From the NCBI GenBank assembly GCA_958496175.1, contig OY292274.1, positions 57,732,630 to 57,796,629 of the forward strand: 64,000 nucleotides of DNA, in the 5' to 3' direction. Position 1 is the first letter of the stretch. The number at the start of each line of letters is the position of its first letter. The notes under the pieces are model-generated. The model saw only the letters and a program-made list of their open reading frames with translations, ran no database searches and had not been told where the DNA came from. Position numbers and translations under genes: made by a program. Of the stretch, positions 1 to 11,000 are shown one piece after another. This DNA comes from Sisyra terminalis (Eukaryota > Arthropoda > Insecta > Neuroptera > Sisyridae).

Positions 1-1950
1 TGACCTATTGTTTATGTAGGACGTTTATTTTTCTATATATATATATATTGATTATTGTTATAGAGTTATGAATAATATTTAGTTTTACATTGGAAAGCGC
101 TATAAATAGACAAATGCAATTAGTCAAAATTTAACACTATTTGTTTGTAAATGAATGGCCTCAATATAAAATATTTTTTGTTTATTATTTCCTTAGATAA
201 TATCATTAGAACGTCTAGATATACTATAAAGCTTGCACAATTAAATTCAAGAAAAAAGTTTGAATTGTTTCAAAACAAATACTAAGTACATTAAATGACC
301 CCAATTTTATTGAGAATTATTTGAAAATTTTATCGAACAATTAATAACTGAATTAGCTATTGTGAAATATTAAAAATGGTTTAGTTTCCTATTTTTTTTC
401 CAAATAAATAAAATTATTTAGTTAGAATGGATGTTCTATAATTTGTTAGATTTGTCTATGGCTAGATTAAAATATTAACTATTAGAATATTTGGAAAATT
501 ATGAATAAAATGCGTTTTTAAATAAATTAGTTTTGATATTATTCAATGTTTGTTTAAGTATGAACCTAAATATGTAAGTTAAAATGCATATTTAAAAAAA
601 GTACTTAATTTTTTATAATCAAGCATAAGTATGTGTATTTTTTTATATCCATATTAATATTTAATTATGGGGCAATATTACCAATATTAATTAATTTTCG
701 CAATTCAATTTAAGGTGGCACGAAGTTCACCAGGTCCTTTGGTTGATTATAAATGTTAGGTTCTGGTATAGATTTTTATTAAAGGACAATTAAAAGTTAT
801 CAAGTTTAAAGAGTTATTTTTCGCAACTTTTATAGAGAAATATATCCACTAATAGTTTGATAAAGTTTTAGTGAACGTTATCCATGAAAAACTTTCAAAT
901 AATAATAAATTTTGTAAACAGTGGATTTGATAATTTCAAAATTTAAAAATAAATAGTAACGAAAATTTGCTCTTTTCACCTTTGAGGAATAAATATTTTC
1001 GATAACTTGTCATTTTTGCAAATGTAGTTAATTTAAATACTTATATATTGTTTCTATAGATTAATTTGTTAGTAATGTTATTGATACAAGTTATAAAGAA
1101 GTTAAAATTTATACTAGAACTTCTACAAGACGAATTTATTTTTTTTATTTTTTGATAGTTTGTCAATAAAGATTTTTTTTTTATATCAAGTAAGTATTAT
1201 CACTGCATTCACGTTCTAAAATATCCAAATGATCAATTCCAAAGTTCAAATGCATTATCGATCTTTGTCCATTCCTTAGGAGACTTCCCAAGACGTATTC
1301 AAATTTTATAAACAATCTTATCAGAAATTGTTGTATTAAATATTTTCAACTCTAATGGCTAGACTTTCAGACATTGACGAGACTTGCACAGTATGACTAC
1401 TAATTTTAATATATTTTTTTTTAAAAATATCCCAAAGGGTTCATCGCAATCGGGGTGATAATCCTCTCTTTCGAATCCCTCTAACCAATTAGTTTAACGG
1501 CGACCGGATTATACAAAATATTTCACATAATATTTAGAAAAGAAATATTGAAGGTTATTTCTATCAAGAGTAAATATTTTTCACAATAATGTAATTGTTA
1601 TCATGTTACATAGACTTTAGAATCGACTACTTATGAAACAGGATTTACCATTGGTGTAACAATGCTTTATCGTTTCTATTGAAAACTTTTCCAACTCAGT
1701 CTACTACGGAAGACGATTACGGATGATGACCTGGATTAGAATTTCTATCATTCCTCTATCGTTTCAATACATTTGTTCTTTCGTATAAAAAGTACAACCA
1801 TACGTTTATTAAGATTTTTCAATGAAAATTAAGTCTACTCAACAATCAGTAAAAGTGATTAGGGTGACTCAAATTTGGTTTAAAAACATTAAGAAATTGT
1901 GTGAAAATAAAATGTGTGTATTGAAATAGTTTATTTAAATGTATACTATC
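1..1950. other. AT-rich intergenic DNA, no gene recognised
   Basis: No open reading frame with recognisable protein content, no RNA gene and no clear element ends were seen. The sequence is very AT-rich with many short homopolymer runs. It forms the upstream flank of the neuroparsin-like gene. Confidence 0.5.
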
Positions 1951-1957
1951 GATAGTG

Positions 1958-2000
1958 TATAAAGATTCGTATTTTAGTTTCTATTATTCTTTTCAGTTCA
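1958..2000 (+). promoter_or_regulatory. Possible TATA box and initiator of the neuroparsin-like gene
   Basis: TATAAAG lies at 1958-1964 and an arthropod-type initiator TCAGTT at 1993-1998, about 37 bases downstream and 37 bases before the start codon. The spacing is slightly longer than typical. The same TTCTTTTCAG string could instead be a splice acceptor of a 5' UTR intron, so this is a weak call. Confidence 0.35.
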
Positions 2001-2031
2001 TTCCCAAATTGTTACGAAAGCGAAATTTAAA

Positions 2032-5000
2032 ATGGTCCACTCAACATCCATCATATTGATTTCTTTTCTTCTTTGCTCAGTATTTGTGTAAGTGGGTGAC
2101 ATCTAAAATTGGTTTGCAATTAAAAATGATGCGTAAATTTAAAAATTTTCAGGTCCAATGCATTTGCGTGGAAACTTAAACATTGTGGAAGAGTTTCTGG
2201 GACAACTAAAGAATGTAAATATGGATCATTTTTGGACCGTTGTGGAGCGGTGCAGTGTTTCCAGGTAATATATTGAAAATTATCTCAATTTACTAAACTT
2301 AAAAATGTTCTTTCTATTTTAAACACTATGTGTTTTATACATTATAGTTATTGTTTGTATAAATTTTTCAAAATAGATCTTCATAAAATTATTATCTTCT
2401 TTGTTATCTAAGATTTAAGTTCATACAGATGAAAAGAAATGCATTAGTTTTGGACATAAACGCAATTTTATGTACATAATTAAGCGTTGATTTTGGCGTT
2501 CGAATTGGCATTGCAAAAGTCAGCAAAAGTTACGGTTATTTTCTAAAGACGTCATAGCGCAGCAAAAGCTTGTAGTTGTACCCATACCAAAGTATAACTA
2601 AGGCAATAATGTCGCAAGATAATTATGTTAAAGACAGCATAATTTTAGAAAAGTGTTTTTTTTTTTTTTTATATAAACGTCAATGAACGGCAACTACAAG
2701 AATAGCATTGAGTAGATCCCCTATGATCTTGGGAAAAAACTATAAGTCATAAAACTCATATGATTAAAACAATGATTATGAAGAAAATTGGACCCGGACA
2801 TTCAGTTCATTGTCACCCATTAGTAGTCAAGTAGAAAATTTATTATTTCATTCAATGCACTTTAAATAATTTCGATATTTTTATTGAAATTTTGTTCTCA
2901 AATGTTTTAATACAACTTTGGATTAGTCACCCACCACTAGCACGGTACCGCTTTCCGCTGGATTTTACCAAAAATGTTTAAAATTTTAAACATTACATTG
3001 ACCAGCGATCGGGGAACTTTTTTAACCATTACCCCAAAATATTTTTGCGTAAGTCGATATTACCTCCTCCACATTCTGAAAAGAAAACAATTAATATTTT
3101 TAAATAAACATTATTTATTGAATTTATTTACATTTCCATATTTGTAGTGTAGGTTTAAGAAAAATGATGTCGCTTCATGTTTGATATAATTACTTTAAAA
3201 TCGGAACTATTACCGAAAAAAAATCACTTTTACCCAATTTGGGGTAATTTACCCCGGTTCCCCGACCGCTGTATTAGACTCTTAAATAGTGGCATAATGC
3301 TGCTGTAGAATGGTGACCAATTTAGTGTACAACCAATGCGTTTAGGCCTTTTTTATTTCGATTTCCGAGATCAATGATACAACAATTACGTGGACTCAAA
3401 GAACAATTTAAAATCATTACCATTTTTTAAAAATATATTTGTTTCAGTATAGTATGGATAAATTTAAACAATACTTTGTGAAAAAACGTTTTAGTAGGTA
3501 CATTTTTCTGGTATATCATTAATTAAAAAAAAATCCTTTAAAAGTTGAGGATCAGACTAATGTAACCAAGTTTCAACCTCCCCCTGTAAAGCTATGAATA
3601 GGTTTGTGGACTATATTATTTAAATATTGACTCAAAAGTTTAATTTGGGGATTTATTACTCAAGGATAACTCCGTTTTTTAACGATTTTATTTCATTAAA
3701 GATAATATCTTCCTTTTAAAAGCTTGTTCTGTTGAGATTGTTCTCTATTCCCGTTATTGTGTATCCAATATCTTATGTTTCGCATCCACGATTTCTACTT
3801 TCTGCCAATACGACTTTTACCCTCCATTTTGCCCTCTATTATGGATTGTTGTTGTTTATGCAAGGTTTATAAAATACATAGGTGGCCTCATGCACAACGT
3901 GACGTATCCAGAAGAAATTTGCACATATCTTCAGACTGATTCAAATTTCAAAATTCTTCGTATGACGTCATTTTTTTTCTAAAGGGGCAACCTGTGTAAT
4001 TTATAAACCTTGTTGTTCATGTTCTTTATGAACATTCGAGGTACGCTGTTTTGAGGATGGTAGTCAAGGGTGGCAGAGTATTCATTTTGATTAAAACTTT
4101 TTCGTTCGTTGTTTTGGAAGTCCAACTTATTCTTAGCCCCCGATCCACATCTTGAATGAAATTAGTTACAAAAGTCCCAGTTTTAAAATCCATATTTCCA
4201 TCCATAAAATAGTAAAGACCAAATATTGTCGTTGAAATACCTCGTTGCTATTGATAGATTTGGGTGACTTAAAATACTCTAAAGTATATTAAAAGAACTA
4301 CCCTAGCTATTTTAATCCTTCTTCTAAGTTCTTTTGCGTAGTCTAGCTAACTTTATTTCTCTGCCTTAGTAGATGTATCGTCTAGAATTTTTGAGCTAAT
4401 CTCCATTTATTAAGATTTTTGTGACGTCTTTTTTGGGGGTTTCTACTATAGATCATAGTTTTTATATTCTTACGGTGTTAATTTCTAAACCTATTCTACC
4501 ACTTCCTTCTTTTAGGGTATTTATTAGATTTTGCAGCTGTTCTTCCGACTAGGCCGAAAACAATGCGTCGGAATTGTTTATATTTTATTTTTTCCATTAT
4601 TCCATTTAAAAATTATAGGCTTATAATAATATGTTATTTATGGTTAATATTGTTATTCCTTAACGTAATCATTCTAATTATAAACATAATTAAGTCATTT
4701 GCTTTTGATTTTCGAGTAATATTTTCAAGACATTTACAGTAAACGATGAAGAAAGTTTAAATGAAAAAATATAGAAAAAAATCACTTCCGTTTAAAAGAG
4801 TATTTAAAGTTACTGCTTAATGGATTTCCATTGAAATTGAAGTAATAGTCCTAGTGTACGATGAAATTTAAAATAATCAGAAAACTAATAACTAAATATG
4901 TTTCAGGGCCCAAATGAAGACTGTTCAAAATTTATCCATATTTGCAATCCGACGTTAATATGCGACGAAGTACAAACTGGAGCCAAATGCAGGGGCTGTG

Positions 5001-5071
5001 TTGATTTAGATATTGATGGAAACACACTTGCATTATGTGATGATTCGTACAAACCGAAATTTTTAGTGTAA
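2032..5071 (+). CDS. Neuroparsin-like secreted cysteine-rich protein, 3 exons
   Basis: Coding exons are 2032-2087, 2153-2264 and 4907-5071, each bounded by GT/AG sites (GTAAGT at 2088, TTTTCAG before 2153, GTAATA at 2265, TTTCAG before 4907). Phases agree and give 110 residues. Residues 1 to about 24 form a hydrophobic signal peptide ending near SNAFA. The mature part has ten cysteines. The arrangement CKYG-x3-D-x-CG-x3-C-x-x-GP-x-x-x-C followed by CRGC is the neuroparsin/IGFBP-like N-domain signature. Known neuroparsins usually have 12 cysteines, so one pair appears to be missing. Neuroparsins are secreted neurohormones with roles in reproduction and metabolism in several insect orders. The family call rests on spacing and a few residues. 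The second intron (2.6 kb) contains a MITE and a LINE remnant. Confidence 0.7.
3003..3271. mobile_element. hAT-type MITE in the neuroparsin-like intron
   Basis: Inverted ends CAGCGATCGGGGAAC (left) and GGTTCCCCGACCGCTG (right) begin and end with CAG/CTG as in hAT elements, and the subterminal parts (runs of ACCCC and GGGGT) are also inverted. There is no coding capacity. The 8 bases on each side match poorly, so the target duplication has decayed or the ends are slightly off. Confidence 0.55.
3715..4600 (-). mobile_element. Decayed non-LTR retrotransposon reverse-transcriptase fragment (RTE/Jockey-like)
   Basis: Read on the minus strand in shifting frames, the segment near 4580-4480 gives NSDALFSA, a stop, then SEEQLQNLINTLKEG and GRIGLEIN. 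This matches the FADD-...-SEEQLQ...LKIN part of non-LTR reverse transcriptases. It is followed by a degraded INGD...RYIY-GREI block near 4370. Near 3830-3780, EGKMEGKSRIGRK and SWMRNIRYW match the GK-EGKR-RGR-...-W-NIR-W block seen near the C terminus of such polyproteins. Many stops and frameshifts show it is dead. It lies antisense within an intron of the neuroparsin-like gene. Confidence 0.65.
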
Positions 5072-5445
5072 AATGTCAATATTGATTTCAAAATATTTGG
5101 TTTTATTTTATTGAATCAGTTTATTCAAATTTGCTTTGTTGAATTATTTGTATATTATGATCTTGTAGATATTCTTTTTACAATATTTACTAATTTCGAT
5201 AGTTTACCAATCTAATTTCATCTGAGCAAAACATTGAAAAAATACCACTTGACAATTGGTATCTATTTGCGATTGGTTTATTTTTATCGTTAAGATTCAT
5301 TGTATAAATCAGTATTATCATACCTACCTTCATTTCAAAAATTCACAATTGCATAATTGCTACTTTTAAGACTCTTGCGAATTGTCGATATTAATTTTAT
5401 GATTTTGTAATTTAATTATATATATTATTTATAAATATTTTGAAA

Positions 5446-5451
5446 AATAAA
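5446..5451 (+). terminator. Candidate polyadenylation signal of the neuroparsin-like gene
   Basis: An AATAAA hexamer lies about 375 bases after the stop codon at 5071. Several AT-rich near-matches nearby make the choice uncertain. Confidence 0.35.
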
Positions 5452-6900
5452 AACAACATTTCAATTTTAAAAATTGTAACGCAAAATAAGAAAAAAATAA
5501 AAATTTAATAACCATATTCTTTCCTTTTAATTTCATTTTTATTTATTTAAAATATTCGTTTATTCAATTTGTTTAGAAATTATATCCAAATATTTAAAAA
5601 CATGATTTTTTGATTAATACACTGCAGTATATAAATCAAAAAGATTTTTTATTTATTTAGTGTTACAAATTTTAAATCAATTTATAAAAAATGAACCTAA
5701 TAAATTTTGAAAATGTACCTAATTTTACATTTTTAAAATGAAAAATAAATAAACACTTGAGCTTGATATAGATGAATTGTATTTCTTTTCTTTTACATCA
5801 TTTATATAACAGATAAGTAAAAGTCAATTAGATATCCTTTATTTCTAAAATAAAAAAGAAGAAAATATTGCAATCAAAACAATATTTGACAAATTTAAAC
5901 TTATAGTTAAAATAGATGCATAAATTATAATTTCATTATAACTTAAAATAATTAGTACTTCTATTCTAAATCTATAAAATAGCACCATCAAAATGTTTCT
6001 ATCAACTAACTTATGTCTAATTTGAATAAGTTATACGGTGGAATACATCCTATTTGACCAAATAATAGTTCTTAATTGCATCCATATATATTTTTTAAAC
6101 CATCTAAAGATAAAATTAATATTTAAGCATGTGAGGAAAATTTTTTAGTGACATATTTGATTTTTTCAACCAACTATAGTCTACAACTACTTAACATCAA
6201 TTGATTTATGCAAACCAGTCTAAAATTATCTACGTAGAAATATTTAAATTGGACAATTTATTAGTGATTTATTTTTAACTGTTAAAATTTCATATTTAAA
6301 AAAGAATTACAAAACTTTTTTGTTTGAATAATGATTGATATAAAAATATATAGAACTTCTTTGTAATTTGTTGGTTGTTTCATAAAAATATTAAATTTTC
6401 TTTTATTTATAGTAGCGCGTTTGTAGTTGCCTAAATAAAATCAGGATCAAACTTAAGTAGAATAATATGAACCTGATTTCAGGACTCAGATCCTTTCTTT
6501 TATACATCAAAAAGGATGATTTATAGTGGTTGTAAGTTTATTCGTAATTCAAAATGAGTCCTGAATAAAATATATAATAAAAATCACTTTAGTAACGATT
6601 TTGTACCTATTAGAGAAATGGTATTTATTATATTTTAAAGAAGCTAAAATTATGGAAAACATTTTTTTGTTAAACCCCCACTGCCAAGGTTTGATCAACT
6701 ACTTAGGTCAACTACTTAAACCATATGAACAGAAGATTTATCTTTTGGTTTTCGAATCTACACAAAGTTGAAAGTTCAAAATTTTTTTTCCTTTTCCGTA
6801 TAATTTCCAAGTACAATAGTTTTGTACTATTGACTGCATTTTGATAGAAAATCTTTGTATTTAACGTAAAGCCATAAAAGTCAGTAGTAGATAAAACTGG
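5452..6900. other. AT-rich intergenic DNA, nothing recognised
   Basis: No coding region, RNA gene or element ends could be supported between the neuroparsin-like gene and the pogo-like element. Confidence 0.4.
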
Positions 6901-6903
6901 GTA

Positions 6904-7617
6904 CAGTAAGACCCCGCTTAACGCTGTTTCAGTATTACGCAATAGTATTGGAATTCCCCAAATTATTACGTTTCTGCAATATACAACAAAGTTATGGTAT
7001 AAATATCAATTCTACTGGTGGCCGAGTGGTCTAGGTGACCGCTGCAAAACTATTAGATAATGGGTTTGATCCTCGTATCGTGCAAATTTTCAATATTTCT
7101 CGATAACGGATTTAATTAACCCTAGAGCCACTAAAGAACCTTAGTAGTTATAAAACGACGGTAAATACAAATTATTAATAAAAATAAAATTCAAATTTAC
7201 CCCACTAATATGGAGAGCAACATTTGGTTTCTTTTTTACTATAAAAAGACAGACGACTTTAGATGACTTTGCCATTAAAAAAAAAACGAAGATCACCAAT
7301 TGAAGAAGACTTTCGCGTTATAAACATAAAGACCTATTTTTTTTAATTTTAATGAACATTTTATGAATAAAATTCGTTAGTGGCCATTAATAAGTCTATA
7401 TCTACTCAATATAGTAAAAAATATTCATCAACAAATGTTGGTAAATACTTGAAGTATAATACTGATAGTTGATAACTGATATTTTTTTTTAAATCTATGT
7501 TCTTTTCACTGATCCCCATCACATTTGCATACGTGCTAAGTTGTCTCGTTTAACACTGTTTTGTTTAGCACTGGAATCTACTGGAACATATTTGCCACGT
7601 TAAGCAGAGTCTTTCTG
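6904..7617. mobile_element. pogo/Tigger-like non-autonomous DNA transposon
   Basis: The left end CAGTAAGACCCCGCTTAACG and the right end (reverse complement) CAGAAAGACTCTGCTTAACG are inverted repeats, flanked on both sides by TA (6902-6903 and 7618-7619), the Tc1/mariner/pogo target duplication. The GCTTAACG string is typical of Tigger/pogo termini. There is no transposase, and a tRNA-derived SINE copy sits inside. Confidence 0.7.
7011..7195 (+). mobile_element. tRNA-derived SINE, copy 1
   Basis: Starts TCTACTGGTGGCCGAGTGG. TGGCCGAGTGG is a pol III A box and GGGTTTGATCC is a decayed B box 45-50 bases downstream. The body (TTTCAATATTTCTCGAT, then TTAACCCTAGAG, then AGTTATAAA-CGA) is shared with the copies at 14747 and 48445, and the tail is A-rich. 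The head resembles a Ser/Leu tRNA. It is inserted inside the pogo-like element. Confidence 0.75.
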
Positions 7618-8094
7618 TATTTGTATACAAACCTAAATTGCGTTTTGGATATTACAGCCATATTTTTTTTCCAAACAAACTTTTACAGTGGGCATTACAA
7701 AAAATGGTTTGTCTTGTTTTTGTAAAAGGGAGGAGTAATTAACAAGCGTGTTTATTGTGCTTGATGTCACCAATAGTAGGTTATAATGTTGAGTATTAAA
7801 GTGAAACACTTTACTTGGACCTAATGATGTTAACTAATTTAACAACTCTTGCGTGATTTTCACGTTTGTTAAATACTCCTTTCTTCTCATCTGTACTATA
7901 AAATCACCTACGTTGGAATAAGGGTAGACCTACTTTTCGTCATTTAATAATTTAAATGGGGTATACAACATTTTTCTACTTGGTGCTTTTATCATAAAAT
8001 TGATTAACATTCATACCAATAGGTATTTGCATAATACAAACTAAGTACTTTGAGTATTTAAAAAGTTTAATTAATTTGGAAAAATTGAAAGTTT

Positions 8095-11000
8095 TCATTG
8101 CTTCTTTTGCTTTCGTTTACGAACAAGAAAACCACGAACTCCTGCTTGAATTTTTGTAGCTGATTTTTCTAGGATTTCTATGTCGTCTGCATTATTGTTT
8201 TTACTATTGGATTTGGAGTTTAATGAAGGTGCTGCTGCCGCAGATGGTGCTTTTCTACGTCCACTATTTGAATTTTTTCGTGGTGCACCTTTCCCGGAAT
8301 TTCCATTGTTGACGCCTCCAGTATTGGTTAACGATTCTTTGTTCTGTTTCATTTGCTTACGCACTTGGTATCCTCGAAAACCAGCCTGGATTTTGGTGGC
8401 GGCGGAATGAACACTGCTCTGATTATCATCGTCAAGAAGTTGCTGTTGATTGGACATTATGATTAAATTACGCACCGGTATAAACTTCATACCCTCTTCG
8501 TTATTTTCGGATCCAACACTTATATCGTCAATAAAAATGGTGGATTTTTTTTCCGAATGCGATGCTCGTGTTGATTTTTCTAGATATCTTTTCAGTTCGT
8601 CACAATTTCGAGTATCAGGATGAATATTCAAATCACCTGTTTAACATATAAAAAAAACATATATTATTATCTTTCGGAAATCATAAGTTTACAAAAGTAA
8701 CACTATAAAACCAGCAGGAAGCAGCAAGAAAAACATTTTCTACTGTTAAAAACTTCTTGTGTAAATAATCAATATTGTTACTATTGAAAAAAAGAAAACC
8801 GAAACAATTTTATTTTTCTAAAAATAACCGTCAATGTTATCTAATAAGTACTTATTCAACCATATTTAATTTAAACATTAACGTCTCACAAGTATAAATA
8901 AACATTACAGAAATAAAACAACACCGAAAATCAAAATAAAAAACGAAAGTATCGAAAGAGATTTTGTGGGTGAAAAATTGAGCATTTTCTAGTTGAAAGA
9001 TTTTTAAATAACGAAAGTGTGTTAGTACTTTTGTAATTTTATTTTTAACAGAGTCTGTTTATTTAATTTTAATAGTGAATTTTTCCTTTCATTTTTAACG
9101 ATTTGATTCTACTTATGTTCACGTAAAATATCAACTAAATTAAAAAATAAAAAATACATAAAAATGAATTTAAAGTGACAAACAACGTTTTAGTACTCAA
9201 CATTAGATACTGAAAATAAACATATTTTATTTCTGAGGTATATGAAGAAATTAATTAGAAAATAATTAACTGCTGTTTGCATATAAAATGGTTAATGTAT
9301 TTATATTTCAAAAAAAAACATAAGTACAACTAATAAATTTAATTATAGAATCATAACGCTTTGAAGTTCCATCAAAGATTTCTAACTAATTTTTTTGTTT
9401 ATTGTGAATTCTAAAGTTTCACTGTATGACATTGAGTGTTTTTCGGAGAAAAATGGATATAAAAAGCTCTTTTCTATATAATTTTATCATAAAACCATTA
9501 TGATACAAGCATTGAGAAAATGAAATAAACTTCAACTAGTATTAGCAAATTAAGAAAAAAATTTTTGCTTATTTTTAAAAGAAAAGTTTAACTTAATGAA
9601 TTTTCTTTTTATTTATAATAATTTGATTATAACTTCCAGTTTGTTGTGTATTTATGTGCTTACAATAATAATATATAAAAAAGCATAAAGTATTTCGAGC
9701 ACAATTAGAGTTCAAACAATTGTAGACGGTTGAATTTTTCCTATAACTGGTCATTAAAAACATTCAAATGCGTTTTTGAAGACAATTTGCATTATATACA
9801 TCGATTGAAGAAAATTTTGAGGAATTTGATTAAGCTGTGTTATTAATAAGGAAATGCAATTATTTGAAAACATAACTTAGTTTATCTATCATTTTTTGAA
9901 GATTTTTCTATTGAATTTTTTGAAATTAGTTTAAAACAGCATTTTAAAAAAACTTTTGGAACAAGTGTACTTTAGCACAACCACAATCTGGCAACGTTGC
10001 ATTTTCGACTTTGTTTTTAATTTAATTTGCGATATTTTTGTTAATTCAATTCTAATATGGTATAATTCTCTCTTTTGTTGCTAAAGTTTCATTATGGACC
10101 GATTTAATCGCGAATTTAATTAATAAAATCGAAAATGCAACGTTACCAGATTGTGGGTGTGCTAAAGTACACTTGAGCCAAACTTTTTTTTTCATACGAA
10201 ATAAATTAAAAATTCTATATTATTTCAAAGTGGTTATGACAAGAGTGGCTTATTAGCTTATAAAAAATTAAAAAATATTTGTAATCTGAAATCTGTACTA
10301 AAATAGTAAGACCATAAACCCAAAGGAATAAAAAATCGGTATTGTATGTTTTTCGAGTTTCATAGGGTCGCAACGGAAAGTTGTTACCAAAAACATTTTC
10401 AATGTTAATCTAAGTGTATTAGATGTTAATTAATACTAAATAAGTTTTTATAAGCTCAAACTCGATAACTTTAATTTCTCCAACTAATACCAACAAAAAA
10501 TAGCAAAAAAATTAACCAATAAGAAGTTAAGGTAGAAAATTGTGCTAAATTTATGCTAGAAAATCGAAGAATTGTCAAATAATCCTAATTAATCTTAGTC
10601 GATCAACAAAATACCCAAAAGTGCTCAAAAACTGTTAATAGAGAAAATTATATACTGCAACACGATAATGCATGACTCTTTTACAAAAGAAAAGTCCTGA
10701 AAAATAATAATAAATTACGGGGGGCTGGGGTGTTATTGCCGTACTCACTATTTTGGATCGACGTTATTCCATTGGATTTCTATTTATTTCAACCGTTATA
10801 ACATTGTGGTAATCAAATTGAAGACCTAAGTGATGATCAAAATGTATTTTTTTTTATATTTTCCTTGCTAATCAAATAATTTTTACTAATATGGCATTAA
10901 AAATTTGCACACTAGATGTCAAAACGTTGATACGATAGAGGCTGATTATATCATTGATTTAAAATCAAAAGATGTAACAAAAGTTTGTGTTTTAATTGTA

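Noticed and set aside
7014..7090. Possible real tRNA gene (TGGCCGAGTGG with GGGTTTGATCC)
   Set aside because: No acceptor-stem pairing or anticodon arm could be drawn, and the same head occurs in two other dispersed copies with a common body, so it is a SINE.
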